From Oxalobacter formigenes (lineage in GTDB: Bacteria > Pseudomonadota > Gammaproteobacteria > Burkholderiales > Burkholderiaceae_D): a stretch of 12,069 nucleotides of DNA. How positions within the stretch are numbered: the first letter of the stretch is position 1; every line of letters starts with the position of its first letter. The translations under genes and the position numbers were made by a program. Under the pieces are notes generated by a model, which was not told the DNA's origin, made no database searches, and saw only the letters and a program-made list of their open reading frames with translations. Positions 1 to 6,920 of the stretch are shown piece after piece. The stretch spans positions 1 through 12,069 of the forward strand of contig JAHYZB010000080.1 in the NCBI GenBank assembly GCA_019424645.1, written 5' to 3'.

Positions 1-1
1 G

Positions 2-106
2 GTCGTCGAGGCGTTCGGCGAGGCGATCCAAGCCGCGCCGACCGACGCGGCGGCCGAGAGCTGGGGCGTCACCCTGACCGACGGCAAGATCACGGCTGCG
101 CCGTGA
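2..106 (+). CDS. 3' end of a GC-rich unidentified gene (partial)
   Basis: An open frame runs from the window edge to a TGA at 104-106 and encodes the last 34 residues of a protein, rich in Ala, Glu, Thr and Asp and ending in KITAAP. No family is recognisable from so short a tail. By hand count 78 of the first 106 bases are G or C and third positions are almost all G or C, unlike every other gene in the window. A strong terminator follows 25 bases after the stop, which supports this being a real gene end. The origin (foreign DNA or assembly join) cannot be decided from this sequence. Confidence 0.55.
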   Translation, partial: VVEAFGEAIQAAPTDAAAESWGVTLTDGKITAAP

Positions 107-131
107 CGATCGGAATAAGGAGCTGAAAATA

Positions 132-174
132 AGAGCGGCCGCACCCCATTTCGGGATGCGGCCGCTCTGTTTTG
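132..174 (+). terminator. Rho-independent terminator of the GC-rich gene
   Basis: A perfect 12-bp stem (AGAGCGGCCGCA at 132-143 with its complement at 157-168) carries a further CCC/GGG pairing in the loop and is followed by GTTTTG. The stem contains a NotI-like octamer in each arm. It lies just after the stop at 106 and shares the high GC of that gene, so it belongs to it. Confidence 0.85.
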
Positions 175-187
175 CTTGTTTTCATCT

Positions 188-252
188 GTAAAGTCGTATA
201 GCTTTACGTTAACTTGAGAAACACGCTATGACGTAAAGCAACAACACTTTAC
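188..252. repeat. Four alternating GTAAAG/CTTTAC hexamers at the edge of the truncated gene
   Basis: The hexamer GTAAAG occurs at 188-193 and 233-238, and its complement CTTTAC at 202-207 and 247-252. The middle pair extends to an 8-bp inverted repeat, GCTTTACG (201-208) and CGTAAAGC (232-239). The last copy coincides with the point where homology of the downstream epimerase remnant begins. This could be a recombination scar or site, or chance in a short AT-rich stretch. No recombinase gene lies in the window. Confidence 0.35.
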
Positions 253-644
253 ATGCTTTCCGGCGCGTCGATCATGACTACGTTATGTCGACTGCACGCG
301 TTGCCAGACAGCATGGGACACCGACCTTCGTTTTTACCTCGGCAATCGGCGCAAACGCCGGTTCCCGTTTTTTTTACAACCGGGTAAAAGGGGAAACGGA
401 AAGGGATCTGGCCGAATCCGGTTTTACATCCCTGACATTTGTCCGTCCTGGCCTTATCGGTGGGAAACGGGATCAGGCAAGGCCACTTGAAACAGCACTG
501 GGTATTGCCAAGGCTATCCTCGATCCTGTTTTGCCCAAACGGCTGAGAACCAATCCGGCGGATAAAATCGCAGACAAATTGCTTGAAGCGGCCATTTTGG
601 CGAAGCCGGGGCATCATGTCGTATCGTCTGAAGAAATGATATGA
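237..644 (+). pseudogene. 5'-truncated NAD(P)-dependent epimerase/oxidoreductase (HTATIP2/YbjT-like)
   Basis: The frame is open from 237 to the TGA at 642-644 and matches the C-terminal part of atypical short-chain reductases. It shows the HAFRRVDHDYV segment, then VFTSAIGANAGS, the YNRVKGE stretch with the SDR-type Tyr-x-x-x-Lys, and FVRPGLIGGKR. Family members are about 210-220 residues and start with a Rossmann glycine motif (GxTGxxG). Here about the first 75-80 residues are absent and no such motif lies upstream. Homology begins before the ATG at 285, at codons from about 249, so 285 is only an internal Met and not an original start. Without the dinucleotide-binding loop the product is unlikely to be an active enzyme. 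The break coincides with the hexamer repeats and lies near the base-composition change. Confidence 0.75.
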
Positions 645-726
645 CCGTTTCAGCTACCGCCTGTTATTGTCTATCCTGTCCATGTTCTCCTGTTTGAGAG
701 GAACTCCAGCCCGGAAAACTAGAAAA

Positions 727-1260
727 ATGACCGAAAGAACACCATACGAAAACGACCTGACCACGTTCAGGCTCGCAACGAACGACGATTTTTCCCGTAT
801 ATGGGAAATCATCCGGCAGGCCAAAGCGCAAATGGCGATGGAAAACAGGCAACAATGGAACGAATCTTATCCGGCACCAGACCATATTGCCGCCGACATC
901 AGAAATGGTCACGCTTATGTGTTGTGCAGGGAATTGATACCCGTTGCTTACGGAGCCGTTTCTTTTGATGGAGAGCCGGTTTATCGGGATATTCAGGGAA
1001 AATGGTTAAGTGACGATCCTTTTGTCGTCGTTCACCGGCTGGCGGTTGCAGATGAAATGAAAGGCAAAGGCCTTGCCACTGTTTTCATGCAGGAAGTGGA
1101 AAAAATGAGCCGGAAAAAAGGGGTGACCAGTTTCAAGGTCGATACCAATTTCGATAATGTTTCAATGCAGAAAGTGCTGGAAAAATTGGGGTTCATGTAT
1201 TGTGGAGAAATAATATTCCAGAGAGGTTCCCGATTGGCTTATGAAAAACGGCTTGCATAA
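727..1260 (+). CDS. GNAT family N-acetyltransferase
   Basis: Predicted cytoplasmic acetyl-CoA-dependent N-acetyltransferase of 177 residues; the acceptor is unknown. The fold starts at FRLATNDDFSRIWEII (beta1-alpha1). The acetyl-CoA-binding motif A is VHRLAV (102-107) followed by the pyrophosphate loop KGKGLA (112-117), and the C-terminal half has the usual NVSMQKVLEKLGF (about 144-156). The frame is open further upstream to a TTG at 667 and an ATG at 682. The ATG at 727 is preferred because the family normally begins only a few residues before the first strand, although no good Shine-Dalgarno precedes any of the three. It lies 82 bases after the truncated epimerase, with no clear promoter or operon partner. 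Confidence 0.88.
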   Translation: MTERTPYENDLTTFRLATNDDFSRIWEIIRQAKAQMAMENRQQWNESYPAPDHIAADIRNGHAYVLCRELIPVAYGAVSFDGEPVYRDIQGKWLSDDPFVVVHRLAVADEMKGKGLATVFMQEVEKMSRKKGVTSFKVDTNFDNVSMQKVLEKLGFMYCGEIIFQRGSRLAYEKRLA

Positions 1261-1277
1261 AATGCCAGCTGGCAGGA

Positions 1278-1402
1278 TCAGAATATTTCCGTTCCAGCCG
1301 GATTGCGAGTCCTTTTTTGACCAATAAACTGAAGACCAATCAGCCCGATAAAAGCGCCGAAAAGCGGTTAAACCTGGCAAAGACGCCCAGACCGGGTTTT
1401 CA
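1278..1402 (-). pseudogene. Possible decayed C-terminal fragment of a membrane protein
   Basis: This sits in the 248-base gap 1261-1508. Reading the minus strand, one frame gives KPGLGVFARFNR. One frame over, it continues as LFGAFIGLIGLQFIG and ends at the stop complementary to 1278-1280. Joined across a single frameshift, this resembles the last transmembrane helix of a small carrier such as a LysE/RhtB-type exporter. No start or upstream part exists. The assignment rests on hydrophobicity and pattern only. The rest of the gap, 1403-1508, is AT-rich and shows nothing I can name. Confidence 0.25.
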
Positions 1403-1508
1403 TGATGTTTTTCCTGATTGAACGGTTTTGTCTGTCCAATGTAATATGTCTTTAATTTTAAAAAAACTATAAAAACAAGTGAGTTAAAAACAATTGTTAT
1501 AAATAACT

Positions 1509-2237
1509 TTAATTATCGGCATTGCTTTTCTGACCATGAAATTTGTACTGCATCCAGATCACGCCGTGAGACATTGCTTTGACAGAGAGCAATTCCAGCG
1601 CCTGTCCTTTTGCCGGGCGTTCCCCGTCAGTTCCTGCCCAGTCAAAGACTGTCGATGAACCAGCGAGTCCGTCTACTCCGGGGTATATCAAAAGACTCAG
1701 CTCGTCGATCAGCCCGGCTTTCAGAAACGTGCCATTAATGAAACCCCCGCCTTGTAGCACAATTTTCCGGATTCCCATCTCAAACAGACTGTTCATGGCT
1801 TTTTCGAGATCATTGCCGTTTGGTCCGGCAAAAAGATAGGAAATGCCCAGCTCGCGCAGATGGGCAAGGTAGGATTCCGACACGCTTTCTCCCAGAACCA
1901 CGATGATGTTTTCCCCCATAATCGTGTTTTCCGAATAGCGGATTTTTCCTGTCGGGTCCATCACAATGCACATCCGTTTTGTATCACGTGTCCCGCTAAA
2001 CGGGATCAGGTTTTGGGCGGGCGGTTCATTGCGGTGGTCAAAAGAAGCTTTGACCAGATCGGTTTGTACCGTTTTTCTGCCGAGCCATTCGGCATCAACA
2101 CCAAAATCGTTGCTGATATCGTAGTAGCACTGGACGGTTGTATCGAAACCGGTGCCGTCATAAGCCGGGGTCCAGCGATCGCCGATAATGCGGCCGTCAA
2201 CGGAACTCATCATGTGGCAGATAATGTAAGGGCGCAT
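1509..2237 (-). CDS. RibD C-terminal domain (DHFR-like) reductase
   Basis: Predicted NAD(P)H-dependent reductase of the RibD C-terminal/bacterial dihydrofolate-reductase-like superfamily, 242 residues, cytoplasmic. It opens with the family's first strand, IICHMMSSVDGRI (5-17). It carries the diagnostic loop and helix GGGFINGTFLKAGLIDEL (163-180), followed by the LLIYPGVDG strand (182-190). No deaminase domain is attached, so this is not a full riboflavin-biosynthesis RibD, and no rib genes are nearby. Stand-alone members act on varied or unknown substrates, so the substrate is left open. AAGGAA about 8 bases before the ATG supports this start. It has its own promoter with an internal dyad and follows the aldo/keto reductase gene on the same strand after 124 bases. 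Confidence 0.85.
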   Translation of the reverse strand: MRPYIICHMMSSVDGRIIGDRWTPAYDGTGFDTTVQCYYDISNDFGVDAEWLGRKTVQTDLVKASFDHRNEPPAQNLIPFSGTRDTKRMCIVMDPTGKIRYSENTIMGENIIVVLGESVSESYLAHLRELGISYLFAGPNGNDLEKAMNSLFEMGIRKIVLQGGGFINGTFLKAGLIDELSLLIYPGVDGLAGSSTVFDWAGTDGERPAKGQALELLSVKAMSHGVIWMQYKFHGQKSNADN

Positions 2238-2256
2238 GATCCATTTCCTTAAATAG

Positions 2257-2284
2257 ATTATGTTACTGATTGATTTTCAGTAAA
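2257..2284 (-). promoter_or_regulatory. Promoter of the RibD-like gene with operator-like dyad in the spacer
   Basis: On the minus strand, TTTACT (2284-2279) and CATAAT (2262-2257) are separated by 16 bases and lie about 20 bases before the ATG. Between them, overlapping the -35 box, is an inverted repeat TTACTGA (2263-2269) N7 TCAGTAA (2277-2283). A protein bound there would block RNA polymerase. The boxes and the dyad are seen directly; regulation is inferred. Confidence 0.5.
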
Positions 2285-2312
2285 AATATCGGTTTGTTAA
2301 TCCTCTTTTTCT

Positions 2313-2344
2313 GTGCCGCTTGCGTTTGAAAAAGCAAACGGCAC
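2313..2344 (-). terminator. Imperfect hairpin downstream of the aldo/keto reductase gene
   Basis: CGTTTG (2323-2328) pairs with CAAACG (2335-2340), and GTGC (2313-2316) pairs with GCAC (2341-2344) across a one-sided bulge. It lies 18 bases after the aldo/keto reductase stop in the minus direction, a plausible terminator position. No U-tract follows on the minus strand, so the call is weak. Confidence 0.3.
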
Positions 2345-2361
2345 CGTGTTAAAACAGGCCT

Positions 2362-3357
2362 TTACAGACCAAGCGATTTCGAGAGAATAGCCGGATGCCG
2401 TTCACCTTCAATGCTTACTTTTGCGGTGGCTTCATCGATATGGTGCAGATCTTCTTTTGACAGTTTTACATTGATCGAGGCTATGTTTTCTTCCAGACGA
2501 TGCTGCTTCGTCGTACCGGGAATCGGGACGATCCAGGGCTTTTGAGCCAGTAGCCAGGCCAGTGCGATTTGGGCAGGAGTGGCCTGTTTTTCTTTGGCAA
2601 TTTCCCCCAGCATCTCAACCAGAGCCTGATTCGCTTTCATGGCTTCTTCGGCAAAGCGCGGGAAAAAGCTGCGATAGTCGTCATGGCCGAATTTTTTATC
2701 AGTTGTCAGTTTTCCCGTCAGAAAACCTTGTCCCAATGGACTGAATGGTACAAAACCGATACCCAGTTCTTCCAGCAGGGGAAGAATTTCCTTTTCCGGT
2801 TCCCGCCACCACAGGGAATATTCGCTTTGCAGGGCCGTGACCGGGCAAACGGCGTGAGCACGACGTATGGTTTTCGCACCCGCTTCGGACAAACCGAAAT
2901 GTTTGACCTTGCCTTCCCTGATCAGATCGCCGACGGTACCTGCCACGTCCTCAATGGGAACATCCGGATCGACACGGTGCTGATAAAAAAGGTCGATAAC
3001 GTCGGTCTTCAGACGTTTCAAAGACGCTTCAGCCACTTCCCGTATATGTTCCGGGCGGCTGTCGTTCGCCATCCATGCTCCGCCGTTTTCCGGATCGGGT
3101 CTGAAACCGAACTTGGTCGCGATCACGAGCTTGTCACGGATGGGTGACAGTGCCTTGCCAAGCAATTCTTCATTGGCAAACGGCCCGTAGACTTCGGCCG
3201 TATCGAAAAAATTGACGCCGAGATCAATGGCATGATGCATCAGTCTGACCATCTCGCCGATATCGGCCGCTGGCCCGTAACCGGAACTCATGCCCATACA
3301 TCCCAGACCGAGCGCCGATACTTCAAGGCCGCTTTTTCCCAATTGACGTTTTTCCAT
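2362..3357 (-). CDS. Aldo/keto reductase (AKR13-like)
   Basis: Predicted NADPH-dependent carbonyl reductase, 331 residues, a soluble TIM barrel. The N-terminal signature MEKRQLGKSGLEVSALGLGC is typical of this AKR group. The catalytic tetrad is visible as D52 and Y57 (NFFDTAEVYG), K82 (VIATKFGF) and H127 (FYQHRVDP). The later strand segment FVPFSPLGQGFLTGKL and the cofactor-site segment IVPIPGTTK are present. The ATG at 3357 is chosen over one seven codons upstream (3378) because AGGAG stands at ideal spacing before it and the family starts here. The physiological substrate cannot be read from sequence. The neighbour on the same strand is another probable reductase, but the 124-base gap with its own promoter argues against a tight operon. 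Confidence 0.93.
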   Translation of the reverse strand: MEKRQLGKSGLEVSALGLGCMGMSSGYGPAADIGEMVRLMHHAIDLGVNFFDTAEVYGPFANEELLGKALSPIRDKLVIATKFGFRPDPENGGAWMANDSRPEHIREVAEASLKRLKTDVIDLFYQHRVDPDVPIEDVAGTVGDLIREGKVKHFGLSEAGAKTIRRAHAVCPVTALQSEYSLWWREPEKEILPLLEELGIGFVPFSPLGQGFLTGKLTTDKKFGHDDYRSFFPRFAEEAMKANQALVEMLGEIAKEKQATPAQIALAWLLAQKPWIVPIPGTTKQHRLEENIASINVKLSKEDLHHIDEATAKVSIEGERHPAILSKSLGL

Positions 3358-3635
3358 TTTTTTCTCCTGAATATCCAATCCATTTGTACGCTAACAAAGA
3401 GAATTCATGTCCGGCCATGTCTCTCTGACTGGCATTCACTTTAAGGATTGCAGGCCATATTGAACAGACATGATCACGCTGATTTATTGCCTGTTACTCT
3501 CGCCCGATTAAAAACACATCCTTTACTTTTTTTGTCCGCCTGTGTCTTTGTCGCCATTTTCCGGAAGTCATTTTTTAAAAAAACGGCAGGATAAACACCA
3601 ACAAAACGTCATTCTGGTTTTATTTCCAGACAGAC

Positions 3636-3676
3636 AAACATTCAACATTTACAAATAAATGTTGAATGTTTACTAT
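3636..3676 (+). promoter_or_regulatory. Autotransporter promoter embedded in a 16-bp inverted repeat (operator)
   Basis: A perfect inverted repeat has arms AAACATTCAACATTTA (3636-3651) and its complement (3656-3671), with loop CAAA. It covers a good sigma70-type promoter: -35 TTTACA at 3648-3653, a 17-base spacer, and -10 TACTAT at 3671-3676. Each arm holds two ACATT pentamers. The start point would be near 3683, leaving a leader of about 110 bases before the autotransporter. A repressor on the dyad would cover both boxes. No T-run follows directly, so a terminator role is less likely. The rest of the 436-base gap 3358-3793, apart from the leader described separately, is AT-rich and holds no gene I can support. 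Confidence 0.6.
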
Positions 3677-3715
3677 TCATGCTTTTCTTTTTTTGAGTGA
3701 CTGGAGGAAATTAAT

Positions 3716-3781
3716 TTGTTGATTCAGTTCAATATTTCATTCCTCATGTTACGTATGCTTAAACGTATCAAAAGCAATTGA
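3716..3781 (+). CDS. Possible 21-codon leader peptide before the autotransporter
   Basis: GGAGG at 3703-3707 lies 8 bases before a TTG at 3716. The frame then runs through QFNISFL and LRMLKRIKSN to a TGA at 3779-3781, 12 bases before the autotransporter ATG. That ATG has no recognisable Shine-Dalgarno of its own, so ribosomes ending here could re-initiate on it. The start codon is a weak one and there is no family evidence. The same GGAGG could be chance or an mRNA feature of the leader. Confidence 0.3.
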   Translation: MLIQFNISFLMLRMLKRIKSN

Positions 3782-3793
3782 TAAACCAGAAAT

Positions 3794-6658
3794 ATGTCAG
3801 ACCGCAAAAAATATCTTATTGCTGTTGCCGCATCCCTGTACGTCGGTACGGCCAGCGCTCAAACCATCACATTCAACGACGAGCAACCCGGTCATGTTTT
3901 GCAGAACACGACGGTCGATCGGGTCACTGTATCGAACTACGGTACCGAGGCGTCAATCGGAAATGTCACGGTCAATGGCACATTCGGGCTTGTTTCTGCA
4001 GGCAAAGCTGATCTTGATCAGGTAAACATCAATTGCAGTGGCTCCAGCTGTAGTGCCGGTATTCAAGTGTCCGGCGTTCAGGGATTATCACCGGGAGACA
4101 AGGGGATATTGACGGGCGATGGTGTACGAATCCAGAGCAGCAAGGACGGTATATCGAATTCGGCGGGATCAGCCGAGATCGATCTCAAAAACGTCACGAT
4201 CACGGCTGGCAATGATGGCGTTTATACCAATGGCAGTGTGGTCAAGAATGGAGTCCTTACCACGTCAAGGCTTGAAGGCTTCGATATTACTGCCAATCGG
4301 TACGGCGTTTACGCATCAAGTGGCGGTCAGGTTTATCTGACGGATGGCCAAATTACGACCACAGGCAACAACGGTCACGGGATAAATCTTTTCGCGGCGC
4401 TCTATGATGGCACGACGGTAACACCATCGACCGTCTGGCTGGACAATGTGACGGTTCATACCAGTGGTACCAATGCCTATGGCATTTACAGTGTTCAGGG
4501 ACAAAGCGGCTCAGGCAGTGTCGGTTACGTCAATCGTGGCGGCTATTCCTATCTGGATAATTCACATGTCATAACGGATGGGGCGGGCAGTCACGGGATC
4601 TATTTATCCTACAGTACCAACCAGACCGAACTCGGCAACGCTTCCAGTGTTCTGACAAAAGGGGATGGCGCATATGGCATTCTTGCCTTGAATGCCGTCG
4701 CAAAACTGGATAACAGCAGTGTGACAACCGAAGGCGCGAATTCGGTTGGTGTTTACAGTTATCTGGCAGGAAGCGTTTCTTTGAAAAACGGTTCTGCCAT
4801 CGAGACGAAAGGGGATAGCGCCCACGGCATTTTCGAACGTTATGCCGGAAAGGTCGATCTGACGGACAGCCATGTGCATACGGCTGGCACGAATGCCAAC
4901 GGGATCAATGTGTCGCTCGGGTCTGCCCAGATCAGTGGTGCAAACCATGATTCTTCCGTAAAGCTCGATCATTCCGGGGTGATATCCGACAATGGATATG
5001 CCATCGGTTTGCAGGGCGGGGCGGTCGATGTACAGGTACTGAATGGCAGTACGCTGACGGGCGCATCGGGTCTGATGAAGGTCGAGGATTATTCCGGAAG
5101 CGTGACGCCTTCCCATACACAGGGGGTGACGACAGCCAAACTGCTGGCCGATGGCGCCTCGCTCATGACGGGGCGAATTCAGACGGCGGCAACCGCCGTT
5201 TCGAACGTCACCTTGCAGGGCAATTCAGTTTGGGAAGTGAACGGTGATTCGAACGTAACGACGCTCGTCAACCGGAATTCCACGGTCCGTTTTTTACCGA
5301 ATGCTTCTTCTGCAAACGGATTTACCACCCTGAAAATCGACGGGAATTATACGGGGGATAATGGCACAATTGCCTTCAATGCCGCTCTGGGCGACGATAC
5401 TTCTTCGACGGACAAACTGCTTGTGACAGGAAATGTTTCCGGACAAACCTGGATTACCGTCGCAAACCGCGGCGGTTTGGGTCAGCAGACACAAAATGGC
5501 ATCAAAATCATCGAGGTCGGTGGCCTGTCGTCCAATGACGCCTTCAGATTGCAAAGCGATTATATCGCTCCGAACGGCTTGCCTGCGGTAGTCGGCGGAG
5601 CTTATGCTTACTCGCTCTATCAGGGAAGTCAGTCGGACCCTACGGGACAGGACTGGTATCTGAGGTCGGAATATATTTCCGGATCAAATGAAAAACCGCT
5701 TTACCAGCCGGGAACGCCGCTTTATGAAAGTTATGCCAATGTGCTTCATGAACTGAATGGATTGCCGACACTTCGGGAACGTGTCGGCAACCGGGAATGG
5801 TCGACGCAGGACAAGGAAAGCAATGCTTCGCGTAACGGCGTCTGGGGCTGGACACAGGGACGGCACAGCCATAATGAGCCAAAGCATTCGACAACAGGGG
5901 CCGAACAGGATATCAACGTCTGGCGCATGCAGGTGGGTATTGATCGCCAGATTGCCGGGAATCAACAGGGAGAGCTTGTTGCCGGTGTCAATGCTTCATA
6001 CGGCTATGCCAATAGCGATATCGATTCGGTTTTCGGACATGGGAAAATCGATTCCAGTGCCTATGGGCTTGGAGCAACGATGACCTGGTATGGGGCGAAC
6101 GGTTTTTATGCCGATGCTCAAGTCAAACTCAACTGGTTCAGAAGTGATCTTAAGTCGAAAACACTGGATGTGACGGAAACTGACAACAATCATGGTTTCG
6201 GTTATGCGTTCAGCGCGGAAGCCGGTAAAAAAATCCCGCTGAACAATCAATGGGCATTGACGCCTCAGGCACAGATTTATTATTCACATGTCAAGTTTGA
6301 CGATTTCATCGATGCCTATGACGCTGCCGTCAGTCAGCAAAATCGTGACAGGGTCACCGGGCGAATCGGGATGTCCATTGACTATACACAAGGAGAATCG
6401 AAGGGCAATCAGCTTACCGGTTACGGCATCGCCAATTTGTACCAGCAATTCAGTGGCGCTTCGCGTGTGAATGTCAACAATGTCACTTTTTCGCAGGAAA
6501 ATGAACGGACGTGGCTGGGTGTCGGTGGCGGATTCCAGTACACATGGAACCAGGGGAAATATGCCGTGTTCGGACAGGCTGAGACCCAAAGCAGCGTTCA
6601 GCACTTTGGCAAAAGCTATGGCATTGCGGCACAGGCAGGCTTGCGCATCCTGTTTTAA
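3794..6658 (+). CDS. Type Va autotransporter with beta-helix passenger
   Basis: Predicted surface-exposed or secreted protein of 954 residues. A Sec signal peptide spans residues 1-22 (KK, hydrophobic core, TASA before Q23). The passenger, about 23-630, is a right-handed beta-helix type (pertactin/AIDA-like) rich in Gly, Ser, Thr and Asn. Rungs of the form T-x-G-x-x-x-x-G-I/V end at G196, 230, 268, 295, 319, 345 and 370. After a linker (about 631-680), the outer-membrane autotransporter barrel runs from about G682 (GVWGWTQGRHSH) to the C-terminal LRILF with terminal Phe. The only two cysteines are C81 and C86. No protease triad or RGD was seen, so an adhesin or biofilm role is a family-level inference. 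Upstream stop codons fix the ATG as the only long-frame start. It is transcribed alone, from an operator-like promoter to a strong terminator. Confidence 0.93.
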   Translation: MSDRKKYLIAVAASLYVGTASAQTITFNDEQPGHVLQNTTVDRVTVSNYGTEASIGNVTVNGTFGLVSAGKADLDQVNINCSGSSCSAGIQVSGVQGLSPGDKGILTGDGVRIQSSKDGISNSAGSAEIDLKNVTITAGNDGVYTNGSVVKNGVLTTSRLEGFDITANRYGVYASSGGQVYLTDGQITTTGNNGHGINLFAALYDGTTVTPSTVWLDNVTVHTSGTNAYGIYSVQGQSGSGSVGYVNRGGYSYLDNSHVITDGAGSHGIYLSYSTNQTELGNASSVLTKGDGAYGILALNAVAKLDNSSVTTEGANSVGVYSYLAGSVSLKNGSAIETKGDSAHGIFERYAGKVDLTDSHVHTAGTNANGINVSLGSAQISGANHDSSVKLDHSGVISDNGYAIGLQGGAVDVQVLNGSTLTGASGLMKVEDYSGSVTPSHTQGVTTAKLLADGASLMTGRIQTAATAVSNVTLQGNSVWEVNGDSNVTTLVNRNSTVRFLPNASSANGFTTLKIDGNYTGDNGTIAFNAALGDDTSSTDKLLVTGNVSGQTWITVANRGGLGQQTQNGIKIIEVGGLSSNDAFRLQSDYIAPNGLPAVVGGAYAYSLYQGSQSDPTGQDWYLRSEYISGSNEKPLYQPGTPLYESYANVLHELNGLPTLRERVGNREWSTQDKESNASRNGVWGWTQGRHSHNEPKHSTTGAEQDINVWRMQVGIDRQIAGNQQGELVAGVNASYGYANSDIDSVFGHGKIDSSAYGLGATMTWYGANGFYADAQVKLNWFRSDLKSKTLDVTETDNNHGFGYAFSAEAGKKIPLNNQWALTPQAQIYYSHVKFDDFIDAYDAAVSQQNRDRVTGRIGMSIDYTQGESKGNQLTGYGIANLYQQFSGASRVNVNNVTFSQENERTWLGVGGGFQYTWNQGKYAVFGQAETQSSVQHFGKSYGIAAQAGLRILF

Positions 6659-6774
6659 ACAAGAGAATGAACCAGCCTGTCTGTGACTGGCGGATACGCT
6701 TGGATTGGCCGGACCATTCTCCTGTCCATGTCCAAAAACAGACTGGAGAGCATTTGAGCTTTTATCTGTTCCAT

Positions 6775-6807
6775 CAGGATGAGATATTCCATCTCATCCT
6801 GTTTTTT
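6775..6807 (+). terminator. Rho-independent terminator of the autotransporter gene
   Basis: The stem CAGGATGAGAT (6775-6785) pairs perfectly with 6791-6801 around the loop ATTCC and is followed by six T (6802-6807). It lies 116 bases after the autotransporter stop. Confidence 0.88.
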
Positions 6808-6920
6808 ATCCTGAAATCGCAAAAAACTATTCCTGAATGACGATTTTGACTGGATAAACCATGCTTCAGTTCATGAAAAAAGTGTGAAATGACGATTTCA
6901 AGCCCTGCTAGTATGCTGTT

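Noticed and set aside
188..252. Integron attC or CRISPR-like array
   Set aside because: The repeats are only 6-8 bp, alternate in orientation, have irregular spacing and lack the attC core sequences; no integrase or cas gene is present.
368..375. T8 run in the epimerase remnant as a frameshift site
   Set aside because: The run is read in frame as part of the conserved RFFYN segment, so it does not explain the truncation.
1263..1274. Palindrome TGCCAGCTGGCA just after the GNAT stop
   Set aside because: It has no loop and no following T-run, so it is not a terminator; as a single 12-bp palindrome it may be chance.
2569..3147. 192-codon ORF antisense to the aldo/keto reductase
   Set aside because: The opposite strand carries a complete catalytic tetrad and family signatures; this frame shows no domain.
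3433..3475. Possible MerR-type operator upstream of the aldo/keto reductase (CTTAAAGTG half-site)
   Set aside because: Only one half-site is convincing, its partner matches poorly, and no promoter with the long MerR spacer could be placed around it.
3688..3694. T7 tract in the autotransporter leader as a phase-variation switch
   Set aside because: Seven bases is short for slipped-strand control, and the tract is neither in the coding frame nor in the promoter spacer.
4604..5116. 170-codon minus-strand ORF inside the autotransporter gene
   Set aside because: It is antisense to a repetitive coding region with strong codon bias, has no ribosome-binding site and no recognisable domain; it is a shadow of the real gene.
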